Positions 28,641 to 37,361 of a DNA stretch of 64,000 nucleotides are shown here, piece after piece. Within the stretch, counting starts at the first letter, position 1; every line of letters starts with the position of its first letter. Source of the DNA: Bacteroidota bacterium (GTDB lineage: Bacteria > Bacteroidota > Bacteroidia > Chitinophagales > Chitinophagaceae). The notes under the pieces were generated by a model. The model was not told the DNA's origin. It did not search any database and saw only the letters and a list, made by a program, of their open reading frames with translations. Both the position numbers and the translations under genes were made by a program. The stretch is from the NCBI GenBank assembly GCA_030706605.1, contig JAUZOE010000021.1, positions 1 to 64,000 on the forward strand, read 5' to 3'.

Positions 28641-29990
28641 ATGAATAAAACAGTTGTAATTGATGTAGTGGCACTTTCTTCTTTTTTGACTGGAGAAATG
28701 CCCTTTCTGACAAATTATATTGCCAAAAATAATTTGTCTTCGATTGACCCAATGCTTCCTGCAGTAACTACGGCCGTTCAGTCAACCTATCTTACAGGGA
28801 AATGGCCTTCTGAACATGGCATCGTAGGTAATGGATGGTATGATAGGGAAGATTGTGAAGTGAAATTCTGGAAGCAATCGAATCATTTGGTATTAGCCGA
28901 AAAAATATGGGAGAAAGCAAAAAAACAAGATGCTTCGTTCACCTGTTCGCAAATGTTTTGGTGGTACAATATGTATTCTTCTGCAGATTATTCTGTGACG
29001 CCAAGGCCGCAATATCTGGCCGATGGTCGCAAACTTCCTGATTGCTATTCACACCCGGCAGAATTACGCGATGAATTGCAAAATAAATTGGGCCAATTTC
29101 CTTTGTTTCAATTTTGGGGACCAGGTGCCAATATAAAATCTACTCAATGGATTGCGGCCGCTTCTATGCTAACGGATGATCGTTATGATCCCACACTCAC
29201 ATTAATATATTTACCTCATCTGGATTATTGTCTCCAAAAATTTGGCCCTGATTTTTCGAAAATCAAACCTGAATTGCTGGAAATTGATAAAGTTATTGAG
29301 CAACTGGTTACTTTTTATGAAAAGAAAAATGCAAAAATTATTATTCTTTCTGAATATGGTATTGCACCCGTTAGTAAACCTATTCATCTAAATAGATTAT
29401 TAAGAGAAGAAGGGTTGTTACAGGTGCGCGTTGAACGTGGATTAGAATTATTAGATGCAGGTGCTTCCAAAGCTTTTGCAGTTGCTGATCATCAGGTAGC
29501 TCACGTATATGTAAATGACGTTTCAGTAATGTCCCAGGTAAGAAGTTTGCTGGAGAAAGTTCCAGGTGTAGAATTAATTCTTGATAAAAACGCCCAGGCG
29601 AAATATCATATTGACCATACAAGAAGTGGAGATTTTGTATTGATGGCTGATTCAGAAAGCTGGTTCACTTATTATTTCTGGCTGGATGATGCAAAAGCTC
29701 CCGATTATGCAAGATGCGTTGACATTCATAAAAAGCCAGGTTATGATCCGGTTGAGATGTTTATGACTTCAAAGTTGCGTGCAGGATATAAACTGTTACG
29801 AAAAAAAGCAGGCTTTAGATATGTGATGGATGTGATACCTCTTGATGCTACCTTGATCAAAGGTTCTCATGGAAGAATTGGCGTTTCTTCAGAATTTTCT
29901 CCTATCCTAATTACTGATCATAAACTTCAACAAAATAGCATAAATGCTATTGATGTTTTTGATATAATCTATGACCAAATCTTTCAGTAG
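28641..29990 (+). CDS. eboF: EboF, alkaline-phosphatase-family phosphodiesterase/nucleotide pyrophosphatase
   Basis: This 449-aa protein belongs to the type I phosphodiesterase/nucleotide pyrophosphatase fold. The probable nucleophile Thr is in VTTAVQSTYLTG near residue 48. Metal-ligand candidates are LPHLDY near residue 193, LSEYG near 236, AVADHQVAHV near 281 and SHGRIG near 414. There is no signal peptide, which is typical of Ebo members and implies cytoplasmic action. It is the last ebo gene and ends in TAG. The next gene is convergent 78 nt away, with only a weak hairpin between them. Confidence 0.85.
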   Translation: MNKTVVIDVVALSSFLTGEMPFLTNYIAKNNLSSIDPMLPAVTTAVQSTYLTGKWPSEHGIVGNGWYDREDCEVKFWKQSNHLVLAEKIWEKAKKQDASFTCSQMFWWYNMYSSADYSVTPRPQYLADGRKLPDCYSHPAELRDELQNKLGQFPLFQFWGPGANIKSTQWIAAASMLTDDRYDPTLTLIYLPHLDYCLQKFGPDFSKIKPELLEIDKVIEQLVTFYEKKNAKIIILSEYGIAPVSKPIHLNRLLREEGLLQVRVERGLELLDAGASKAFAVADHQVAHVYVNDVSVMSQVRSLLEKVPGVELILDKNAQAKYHIDHTRSGDFVLMADSESWFTYYFWLDDAKAPDYARCVDIHKKPGYDPVEMFMTSKLRAGYKLLRKKAGFRYVMDVIPLDATLIKGSHGRIGVSSEFSPILITDHKLQQNSINAIDVFDIIYDQIFQ

Positions 29991-30068
29991 GGTAATATTT
30001 ATTTTAATTGGTTAATCAAAAAGACAAACTACCAGGAATTTTGCTTTTTCTATAATCTCCTATATGAA

Positions 30069-31631
30069 TCACTTAAACCGATCCCTATCTTTCTTTATTT
30101 TTTCACGAAACATTTCCTGCATTTTTTCATTGGCTCCTTTAAGAAGGATGATGAGAGTACCTCTTTCCCTTGCATACACATTGGTAACACTATCAAATAA
30201 AACAGCGGAAGAAAAATCCTTTATAAAGGAGTGTTCCATTTCCTGCTTATCATCGGTTATCATAACAACATTTACAAGATGAATGCTGTCCGGTAGCCAA
30301 TATAAAAAACTTGCATTATCACTGTATGCTTCCGGGAGATGATATTTTTTACTGTAAAAATTGACTGCGCCTGCTTCTCCATAATTATCACAAAATATAA
30401 TGGAATTCTTTTTTTCTTCTTCCGTAAGTGTTGAATATGCTTGAGCTGTTTTTTGAGTCATTTCTTTCCAGCCCAGCATGTCTCCAAAATCCTGGGGCAA
30501 AGCGTGGTACTTCTGATCTTCCCACTTTAAAAATCCTACTTTTTCAACATGGACTGCTTTGTAATAAGCTGCTAATGATTCAGGTTTTGCAACCGGTAAT
30601 AACAATTGAATCAGTGGAATGCCCAAGGCAAATGGGATAATAATAAATACAAATTTCCAGATTCTTGAATATGATTTTACAAACTGTTCCAGGTGGAAAG
30701 CTCCAAAGGCAAATAACACAGGGTATATTCCCAGTGAATAATAATTTTTACCATGGAAATAAAGTAGCAATAATATTACAAACAAATATGCCCAGGCAAA
30801 GGACTTGTATTTTTGCCCGGCCTTTTTAAAAACGATAAAATATAAACCGGCAATCCAGGTAAAAACGCAAGGTAAATTCATTAATAACTGGTCTGCTAAA
30901 AAACTAACAGGATTTATATATTTTAATTGTGTTCGTTGCAATTCTTTCATGTGTACCATTACGGGGAAATGATGATTATATTCCCATAATAATGTGGGTA
31001 GAAAAATTGAAAATGCAATAATAGCGGCAAAATATAAATGCTTATTAAAAAATACTTTTCTTTGAGGGGTAAGTAATAATCCCAATAGCAGACTTACTAT
31101 AAAAAATGCTGTCGAATATTTACTTATCATTCCTAAACCTGCACTTACTCCTAAAACATACAGCCATGAATTTTTTTCTGTTTGAATATACCTGACAATA
31201 CTGGATGCAATCATAGTCCAGAAAAATACTTCCAGAAAATTAGGTTGAAATAAAAATTGAAGACGTAAGTAAGAGCCAAAAATAAATGGCAGTACGCCCA
31301 GAAACAACGCAAAGGTTTTTCCACCTAAAGAAATAATAATTTTTCCAATAACAATATAAGTGAACGCACCAAATAATGCAGGCCAGAATTTTATCCAGAA
31401 AATACCTGTACCGAATAAGTTGGAAAACCAGGCAAAAACGGATAAGAGTGGAGGAATTTCCATATACCCCCATGCCATGTGATGCGCCTCAGCCAGGTAT
31501 AAAAATTCATCGCGATGAGGTTCATAAATATGGTTTTGTAAAATAAAGGGAAGAATAAATTTTATCAATGCCAGAAAATATAGAATAGATAAATTCTTCT
31601 TCAGAAGCAGATTTTTGGGAAATTGTAACAA
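30069..31631 (-). CDS. Glycosyltransferase family 39 (ArnT/PMT-like) membrane protein
   Basis: This 520-aa protein has about ten to eleven membrane helices, then a soluble C-terminal domain of about 160 residues. The N-terminal loop EPHRDEFLYL (Asp41, Glu42) matches the DE motif that binds the polyprenyl-phosphate sugar donor in GT39/GT83 enzymes. WGYMEIPPLLS follows as in ArnT-like proteins. It probably moves a sugar from a lipid carrier to lipid A, protein or polysaccharide in the envelope. It is a single gene, convergent with eboF and divergent from tgt. Confidence 0.85.
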   Translation of the reverse strand: MLQFPKNLLLKKNLSILYFLALIKFILPFILQNHIYEPHRDEFLYLAEAHHMAWGYMEIPPLLSVFAWFSNLFGTGIFWIKFWPALFGAFTYIVIGKIIISLGGKTFALFLGVLPFIFGSYLRLQFLFQPNFLEVFFWTMIASSIVRYIQTEKNSWLYVLGVSAGLGMISKYSTAFFIVSLLLGLLLTPQRKVFFNKHLYFAAIIAFSIFLPTLLWEYNHHFPVMVHMKELQRTQLKYINPVSFLADQLLMNLPCVFTWIAGLYFIVFKKAGQKYKSFAWAYLFVILLLLYFHGKNYYSLGIYPVLFAFGAFHLEQFVKSYSRIWKFVFIIIPFALGIPLIQLLLPVAKPESLAAYYKAVHVEKVGFLKWEDQKYHALPQDFGDMLGWKEMTQKTAQAYSTLTEEEKKNSIIFCDNYGEAGAVNFYSKKYHLPEAYSDNASFLYWLPDSIHLVNVVMITDDKQEMEHSFIKDFSSAVLFDSVTNVYARERGTLIILLKGANEKMQEMFREKIKKDRDRFK

Positions 31632-31793
31632 GGATAAATTACGGGATAAAAGTTTAGAAAATAAGTCTTTGAAAAAATGATTATTATTGATTATAATTTT
31701 ATTGGAAATAAAATTAATGTTTTTTAAATTATAAAAACCTGCCTGATCCTCATCAAAATTTGTAATTCAATCATTCAAGAATCATTTCGCCTG

Positions 31794-31801
31794 TATCTTT
31801 G
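31794..31801 (+). promoter_or_regulatory. Putative -7 promoter element of tgt
   Basis: TATCTTTG matches TAnnTTTG and lies 27 nt before the tgt ATG at 31829. The -33 region has no clear TTG at the usual distance. Confidence 0.5.
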
Positions 31802-31828
31802 CAGCCATTTTAAAAATATTTTCCCCCA

Positions 31829-32968
31829 ATGGCCGCATTACAATTTGATCTTCTGCATACCGACAATAATTCTAAAGCCAGGGTAGGAAAAATCACTACC
31901 GATCATGGAGAAATCAATACGCCTATCTTTATGCCTGTGGGAACTGTAGGAAGTGTAAAAGCAGTTAGCCAGCAACAATTATACAAAGATGTAAAAGCGC
32001 AGATCATTCTTGGGAATACTTATCATCTGTATTTACGACCCGGACTGGAAGTGTTGGAAGCAGCAGGAGGATTACACCGTTATATGAACTGGGAAAAGCC
32101 CATATTGACCGACAGTGGCGGTTTCCAGGTTTTTTCATTAAGCGGCGTACGTAAATTAACTGAAGAAGGTGCATTGTTTCAGAGTCATATTGATGGAAGC
32201 AAACATTTATTTACCCCGGAAAAAGTGATGGATATTCAAAGAATAATTGGTGGAGATATCATTATGGCTTTTGATGAATGCCCGCCGGGAGCAAGTGAAT
32301 ATAATTATGCCAAAACTTCTTTGGGATTAACACATCGCTGGCTCGACAGGTGTTTTGAACGATTTAATGAGACTGAAAACAAATATGGTTATTCGCAAAA
32401 TTTATTTCCTATTGTTCAGGGTGGGGTGCATCACGATCTTAGGAAATTCTCATGCGAATATATTTCTTCCAAAGAAGCTGCCGGTAATGCTATTGGCGGT
32501 TTAAGTGTGGGCGAACCTACCGAAAAAATGTATGAAATCTGTGAACTTTGTTGCGATCACTTGCCGACAAACAAACCACGGTATTTAATGGGCGTAGGTA
32601 CACCGTGGAATATTCTTGAGTGTATTTCTCTCGGCATAGATATGTTTGATTGTGTGATGCCTACGCGAAATGGCCGCAATGCTATGCTGTTTACAAGTAA
32701 CGGGATTATTAATATTGACAATAAGAAATGGGAAAAAGATTTTTCTCCTATTGATAGTGGTATTGAATGTGAAATCAGTAATTTTTACAGCAAAGCTTAT
32801 CTTCGTCATCTGATAAAAGCAAAGGAAATATTGGGATTGCAGATAGCCAGTATTCATAATCTTGCATTTTACCTGGATATCGTTACCAAAGCAAGAGCGC
32901 ATATCATTGACGGGACTTTTTCGTCGTGGAAGAATGAAATGACCATTCGCTGGCAGCAACGTTTATAA
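31829..32968 (+). CDS. tgt: tRNA-guanine transglycosylase
   Basis: This 379-aa enzyme swaps guanine-34 for preQ1 in tRNAs with GUN anticodons, a step of queuosine synthesis. The general acid/base Asp95 is in LTDSGGFQ, and the nucleophile Asp274 is in FDCVMPTRNGR. The C-terminal zinc site looks degraded: where E. coli has CxCxxC before YSRAYL, this protein has I312, C314 and S317, and only the later His (IHNL) remains. The fold and both catalytic Asp are kept. QueG, a later step of the same pathway, is encoded at 43840. tgt stands alone with a -7 element upstream. Confidence 0.95.
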   Translation: MAALQFDLLHTDNNSKARVGKITTDHGEINTPIFMPVGTVGSVKAVSQQQLYKDVKAQIILGNTYHLYLRPGLEVLEAAGGLHRYMNWEKPILTDSGGFQVFSLSGVRKLTEEGALFQSHIDGSKHLFTPEKVMDIQRIIGGDIIMAFDECPPGASEYNYAKTSLGLTHRWLDRCFERFNETENKYGYSQNLFPIVQGGVHHDLRKFSCEYISSKEAAGNAIGGLSVGEPTEKMYEICELCCDHLPTNKPRYLMGVGTPWNILECISLGIDMFDCVMPTRNGRNAMLFTSNGIINIDNKKWEKDFSPIDSGIECEISNFYSKAYLRHLIKAKEILGLQIASIHNLAFYLDIVTKARAHIIDGTFSSWKNEMTIRWQQRL

Positions 32969-33192
32969 TGGCCATTCACAACTGAAGAACAAAAAGAAAA
33001 ATTGAGCTTAAAATCGTGTTGATTTATATGCCGAATGTGAATTTTCTGATGTCGGGAAAATGATTTGTGAAAATTTACAGAATCTGGTATGGAAAATTTA
33101 TAATAATTAATTTTACCCATCTTTGCAGAGAGGCACTAATTGATGTAATCAATGGGAAATCATATTTAAGAATTTGTAAACTATTTTTTATT

Positions 33193-34170
33193 ATGGCAAG
33201 ATGGTTCATGGCTGTGCTTTTTACAATTGTTACAAGTAATTGTTTATTGGCGCAACAAAACAACCTTGAAATCAGGGGAAAAGAGACTTCTTTATTTATA
33301 GAGCATAAGGTAGCTCCTAAGGAAAGTTTCTATAGTGTCGGACGCTTATACAATGTGCAGCCTAAAGCACTTGCATCTTATAATAATTTGCAATTTGGAA
33401 GTGGATTAAGTATTGGGCAGGAGCTAAAAATTCCCTTAGATGAAAATAATTTTACGCAGACAGAATCCAAAACAAATGAAGAAGTGTTGGTGCCGGTTTA
33501 TCATGAAGTTGAACCCAAAGAAACACTTTATCGTTTAAGTATCAATTATAATAAAGTGCCACTTGCCTCTTTAAAAAAATGGAATCATCTTCAATCTGAT
33601 GAACTAGGTGTAGGTTCGCAAATGATTGTTGGCTACCTGAAAGTGGATAGAAGTCAATCCTCTTTAGCCGACCAATCGATAATACCTGTAAAAGAAGTTG
33701 CTGAAGTACATGAACAGAAGCCTGTAGAAAAAAAATCAGATATAATTGCGGATCCAACGCCGGTTGCAAAAAGTTCTGAACCGGAAATAGCTAAAAAAGA
33801 TGAAATAGTTACGCCGCAAATCAACGTAAATAATAAAAGCACCATTAACTATTCTGGAGGATATTTTAAGAAGATATATGACCAGCAAATCGAAATTGAA
33901 TCACCGGTAAGCAATAATGGTAGCGCAGGTGTTTTTAAATCTACGAGTGGATGGCAAGATGGTAAATATTATTGTTTTAATAATACTGTTCCGCCGGGAA
34001 CCGTTTTAAAGATTACTGTAAATACAACTGGCAAAAGCGTTTATGCCAAGGTGCTGGATGCTATTCCTGATATAAAACAAAATGAAGGCTTATCTGTGGT
34101 AATAAGCAATGCAGCTGCTGAAGAGTTGGGAGTAGGTGAAAGTAAATTCGATTGTGTACTGAGTTATTAA
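33193..34170 (+). CDS. Secreted LysM protein with C-terminal double-psi beta-barrel-like domain
   Basis: This 325-aa protein has a signal peptide (FTIVTSNCLLAQ, about residues 1-22). Two LysM peptidoglycan-binding repeats follow: HKVAPKESFYSVGRLYNVQPKAL near 35-80, then YHEVEPKETLYRLSINYNKVP near 105-150. A charged Lys/Glu/Pro linker (about 170-235) precedes a C-terminal domain with PPGTVLKITVNTTGKSVYAKVLD, resembling the double-psi barrel of RlpA-like proteins. A role in cell-wall binding or remodelling is likely. The frame extends upstream to 33067, but ATG 33193 gives the proper signal peptide. Confidence 0.8.
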   Translation: MARWFMAVLFTIVTSNCLLAQQNNLEIRGKETSLFIEHKVAPKESFYSVGRLYNVQPKALASYNNLQFGSGLSIGQELKIPLDENNFTQTESKTNEEVLVPVYHEVEPKETLYRLSINYNKVPLASLKKWNHLQSDELGVGSQMIVGYLKVDRSQSSLADQSIIPVKEVAEVHEQKPVEKKSDIIADPTPVAKSSEPEIAKKDEIVTPQINVNNKSTINYSGGYFKKIYDQQIEIESPVSNNGSAGVFKSTSGWQDGKYYCFNNTVPPGTVLKITVNTTGKSVYAKVLDAIPDIKQNEGLSVVISNAAAEELGVGESKFDCVLSY

Positions 34171-34180
34171 ACGCTGTGTA

Positions 34181-35113
34181 TTAATTTCCTCTCCATCCAC
34201 GTAAAAAGTCTTCGATACTCATTTTTTTCTTTCCTTCCAGTTGGATTTCTTTTAACGAAATAAAACCATCGTTGGTTGAGAATCTCAAAAATGTTTTATT
34301 ATCGGTAAATATTTCACCTGGATTATTTTTTGCATTATTTATTTCTTTTTCGGCAGAAAATATTTTTAATTTCTTTTCTTGCAAAAAAGTGAATGCAGCC
34401 GGGTAGGGCGATAGTCCCCTGATTAGGTTGTGTATTTTATCTGTATTATTTTTCCAGTCTATTTCACAGGTTTGAGTAAATATTTTGGGGGCATGCTGTA
34501 AAGTTTCATCCCCGGAGCCTTTAGACGAAGATTGAACGATTTCTTTTATTTTTCCATTTGCCAATCCATTGATGGCTTTTAAAAGTAATTTGGCACCTGT
34601 ATTCATCATTTTATCATGTAAGGTGCCGGCAGTTTCATTTTCAGCAATAGCTATTTTATCCTGTAATAAAATATTTCCGGTATCAATATCATGTTTCAAT
34701 TTAAAGGTAGTAAGACCAGTTTCCTTTTCTCCATTGATGATGACCCAATTGATGGGTGCTGCGCCACGGTACTGTGGTAGCAGAGAGGCATGCAGGTTGA
34801 TGGTTCCCATGGGAGGCATATTCCAGACGACCTCTGGGAGCATACGGAATGCAACTACTACCTGTACATCTGCTTTTAGTGATTTTAATTCTTCTATAAA
34901 ACCAGGAGCTTTTAATTTTTCAGGCTGAAGGATTTTTAGATTTTTTTCTACGGCATATTTTTTTACGGCACTTTCTGTTAATTGCATGCCTCGCCCTGCA
35001 GGCTTATCGGGTGCTGTTATTACTGCAACAATATCAAATCCCGCTTCATATAATAGGGCTAATGAAGGCACTGCAAATTGCGGGGTTCCCATAAAAATTA
35101 TTCTCAGGCTCAA
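34181..35113 (-). CDS. fmt: Methionyl-tRNA formyltransferase
   Basis: This 310-aa enzyme formylates initiator Met-tRNA using 10-formyl-THF. Family motifs are clear: IFMGTPQFAVPSL at the N terminus, the catalytic segment HASLLPQYRGAAPINW near residue 108 and HDIDTGNILLQ near 140. The C-terminal OB-fold domain includes RGLSPYPAAFTFL near 228. It starts 24 nt after the NamZ-like gene on the minus strand and is convergent with the LysM gene 10 nt away. Confidence 0.97.
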   Translation of the reverse strand: MSLRIIFMGTPQFAVPSLALLYEAGFDIVAVITAPDKPAGRGMQLTESAVKKYAVEKNLKILQPEKLKAPGFIEELKSLKADVQVVVAFRMLPEVVWNMPPMGTINLHASLLPQYRGAAPINWVIINGEKETGLTTFKLKHDIDTGNILLQDKIAIAENETAGTLHDKMMNTGAKLLLKAINGLANGKIKEIVQSSSKGSGDETLQHAPKIFTQTCEIDWKNNTDKIHNLIRGLSPYPAAFTFLQEKKLKIFSAEKEINNAKNNPGEIFTDNKTFLRFSTNDGFISLKEIQLEGKKKMSIEDFLRGWRGN

Positions 35114-35137
35114 TTGACTTATTTTGTTGGAAGAAAA

Positions 35138-36388
35138 TTAATTGAAATCTTTATACAATAAATATTTCTTTCTTATTTTTTTATAATTAGTTAATGCAGG
35201 TTCCCAGCTTTTCCTGATGTCTTCTTCTGATACACCATCTTTTATTTGTTGCCATAGTTCGTCATTGCCTGCTAGTCTGTCAAAAGAGGATTTTTCCATA
35301 TTTCCTGATTTGGGTAAAATGAAAAATCCGTCTTTATCAGGAAATGAGCGATATGCTCCTATCAACCATTTTAATTGGAGGTGCTTATTTATTTTTTTCA
35401 ACACTTCGGCAGGCGTTCCTGAGATATTCCATCCGTAACACACTTCACCATAATGTTTGCTGTGTTTTGCTCCTTCAGTCGGATTAGGAGTAAATGAATA
35501 CAGGTTTTTGGGTAAAGATGGCGCCCCGAAAACCTGGAAGGGTTTGTCTGTTCCCCGTCCTTCACTTAATGTAGTTCCCTCAAAAAAACAAGTGGATGGG
35601 TAGCAATAAACAGATTGCATATCCGGCAGGTTAGGTGAAGGTTTTACGGGTAATACATATTTACTGTTATGATCGTAATTCAGATTTTTTATTACTAAGA
35701 AATGGAATGGTGTATCAACTGTTGGCTTAACATGCTGAAAGTAGGCATATTTTTTATTGGCAGAATCGCTCAGCCATTTTTCACCTGCCATCATCAAAGC
35801 ATATTCCCCTAAGGTAAGCCCATAAACAATTGGTATCGGCTGCATTCCTACAAAGCTTCTATATTTTACATCTAAAACAGGGCCATCCACATAAAAGCCA
35901 TTAGGGTTTGGCCGGTCTAATATGATCAATGGAATGGAATTTTCAAAAGCGGCTTCCATATATCTTTGCATAGAAGAGATAAAAGTATAAAATCTTACTC
36001 CTACGTCCTGGATGTCAAACAACATTACATCTACTCCTTTTAAATCTTCCTCAGAAGGTTTGTCATGTTTGCCATAAAGGCTTATTACCTCTACCCCGGT
36101 TTTTTTATCTATGGCATTCCCAACTTTTTCTCCGGCATCTGCATCACCCCTGAAACCATGTTCAGGACCAAATATTTTCACGACCTTGATTCCTCTTTTT
36201 ATTAAAGTATCTACCAGTTGAGCATTGCCAACCATGGAAGTTTGATTGGCAAAGACAGCTACAGACTTTCCCTGCAAAAACGGGAGATAGGTTTCCATTC
36301 TTTCTGCGCCGGGAATGATTCTCTTTTGAGCATAACCGGTTGAAGTAATTGTCATCAGGCATAAAACAATAATATTTTTCAAATTCAT
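35138..36388 (-). CDS. DUF1343 secreted exo-beta-N-acetylmuramidase (NamZ-like)
   Basis: This 416-aa protein has an export signal (TITSTGYAQ, about residues 1-20) and one DUF1343 domain. Family members act as exo-beta-N-acetylmuramidases that remove MurNAc from the non-reducing end of peptidoglycan fragments. Characteristic segments are FANQTSM, KIFGPEHGFRGDADAGEKV near 72-90, FDIQDVGVRFYTFISSM near 125-141, and LDRPNPNGFYVDGPVLD. It probably works in cell-wall recycling outside the cytoplasm. It is the upstream gene of a likely two-gene unit with fmt. Confidence 0.9.
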   Translation of the reverse strand: MNLKNIIVLCLMTITSTGYAQKRIIPGAERMETYLPFLQGKSVAVFANQTSMVGNAQLVDTLIKRGIKVVKIFGPEHGFRGDADAGEKVGNAIDKKTGVEVISLYGKHDKPSEEDLKGVDVMLFDIQDVGVRFYTFISSMQRYMEAAFENSIPLIILDRPNPNGFYVDGPVLDVKYRSFVGMQPIPIVYGLTLGEYALMMAGEKWLSDSANKKYAYFQHVKPTVDTPFHFLVIKNLNYDHNSKYVLPVKPSPNLPDMQSVYCYPSTCFFEGTTLSEGRGTDKPFQVFGAPSLPKNLYSFTPNPTEGAKHSKHYGEVCYGWNISGTPAEVLKKINKHLQLKWLIGAYRSFPDKDGFFILPKSGNMEKSSFDRLAGNDELWQQIKDGVSEEDIRKSWEPALTNYKKIRKKYLLYKDFN

Positions 36389-36588
36389 ATTTTATTAAAA
36401 ATCTAATATAATGCATTGTAAAATAAAGGGAATAAGAATTAATAACTCCATAAAATTATTGTAAAAATCAATCAATAATATTTTTCACATCTCTAAATAA
36501 AATATTATTAGTTACTTTACTCAACAGGTAATTACATTTTCTTAATGAATAAAATAATCAATTTTTTTAAAAAATTAAATTTACAATT

Positions 36589-37023
36589 ATGAGCAAAGCA
36601 AAAAAAGGTGATAAAGTGAAAGTGCACTATAATGGTAAACTTACTTCCGGTGAACAATTTGATTCAAGCGAGGGAAGAGAGCCTCTTGCCTTTACAGTAG
36701 GTGCAGGTCAAATGATCAAAGGTTTTGATGAAGCGATACCGGGAATGGTAGTGGGAGAAAAGAAGACAATTAATATTGCTCCAGAAAATGCTTACGGCGA
36801 AAAAAATATGGAAGCAATTATTGAATTCCCAAAATCAAATATACCTCCAGATATGAAACTGGAAGCAGGTATGAAGTTGCAGTTGCAAAACCAGGCAGGC
36901 CAGCCCATACCCGTTGTTGTTACAGAAGTAAAGGATGAAGTGGTCATCCTTGATGCTAACCATGAACTGGCAGGCAAAGATTTGATCTTTGATATTGAAT
37001 TGGTAGAGATTACTGCATCATGA
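36589..37023 (+). CDS. SlyD-like FKBP peptidyl-prolyl isomerase
   Basis: This 144-aa cytoplasmic protein starts with an FKBP domain (KVHYNGKLTSGEQFDSS, then GAGQMIKGFDEAI near residues 38-50 and APENAYGE near 64-71). An insert-in-flap chaperone domain (about 71-125) follows, and the FKBP strand returns at the end (NHELAGKDLIFDIELVEI). It lacks the His-rich tail of E. coli SlyD. It should help protein folding and proline isomerisation. It is a single gene with a strong terminator 150 nt downstream. Confidence 0.93.
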   Translation: MSKAKKGDKVKVHYNGKLTSGEQFDSSEGREPLAFTVGAGQMIKGFDEAIPGMVVGEKKTINIAPENAYGEKNMEAIIEFPKSNIPPDMKLEAGMKLQLQNQAGQPIPVVVTEVKDEVVILDANHELAGKDLIFDIELVEITAS

Positions 37024-37361
37024 TTTCAGCATTAAAAGGTTAATCAAAAATGAATTATTAAGATACCTGTAATGGTCATCTTGTGGTTTTTTGCGGGTGC
37101 TTCTTTTTGGTTCTATAATTTTCATATTTCTCGATTAGCTTGGAAAAAGTATTTTTAGAAATTAAAAGCGTTAGGTTCTGCTTCAAAATATTTGAAGCAG
37201 AACCTTTTTTATTAAGCAAAATATTTTTTTAAAAGTGGTTTCAAAAATTGGAATAAGAAGACTTTTAAATATATAATTGATGATATTCTTCTGCAAATTA
37301 TTATCAGAAATATTGAATGGTAAAAAGATGATATTTTAAAATATCTGGTTTAATAAAATTG
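37024..37361. other. 338-nt intergenic region after the SlyD-like gene
   Basis: It contains the terminator at 37173-37210. Nothing else was recognised; the remainder is AT-rich, with no ORF of note. The 150 nt before the terminator would form an unusually long 3' UTR for the SlyD-like gene. Confidence 0.6.
37173..37210 (+). terminator. Rho-independent terminator
   Basis: A perfect 15-bp stem (arms 37173-37187 and 37191-37205, core GGTTCTGCTTC) with a 3-nt loop is followed by T at 37205-37210. It is strongly directional for plus-strand transcripts. Confidence 0.9.

Noticed and set aside
32973-33060. Inverted ATTCACA/TGTGAAT repeat after tgt as a terminator
   Set aside because: The arms are short and far apart and lack a U-tract; probably chance.
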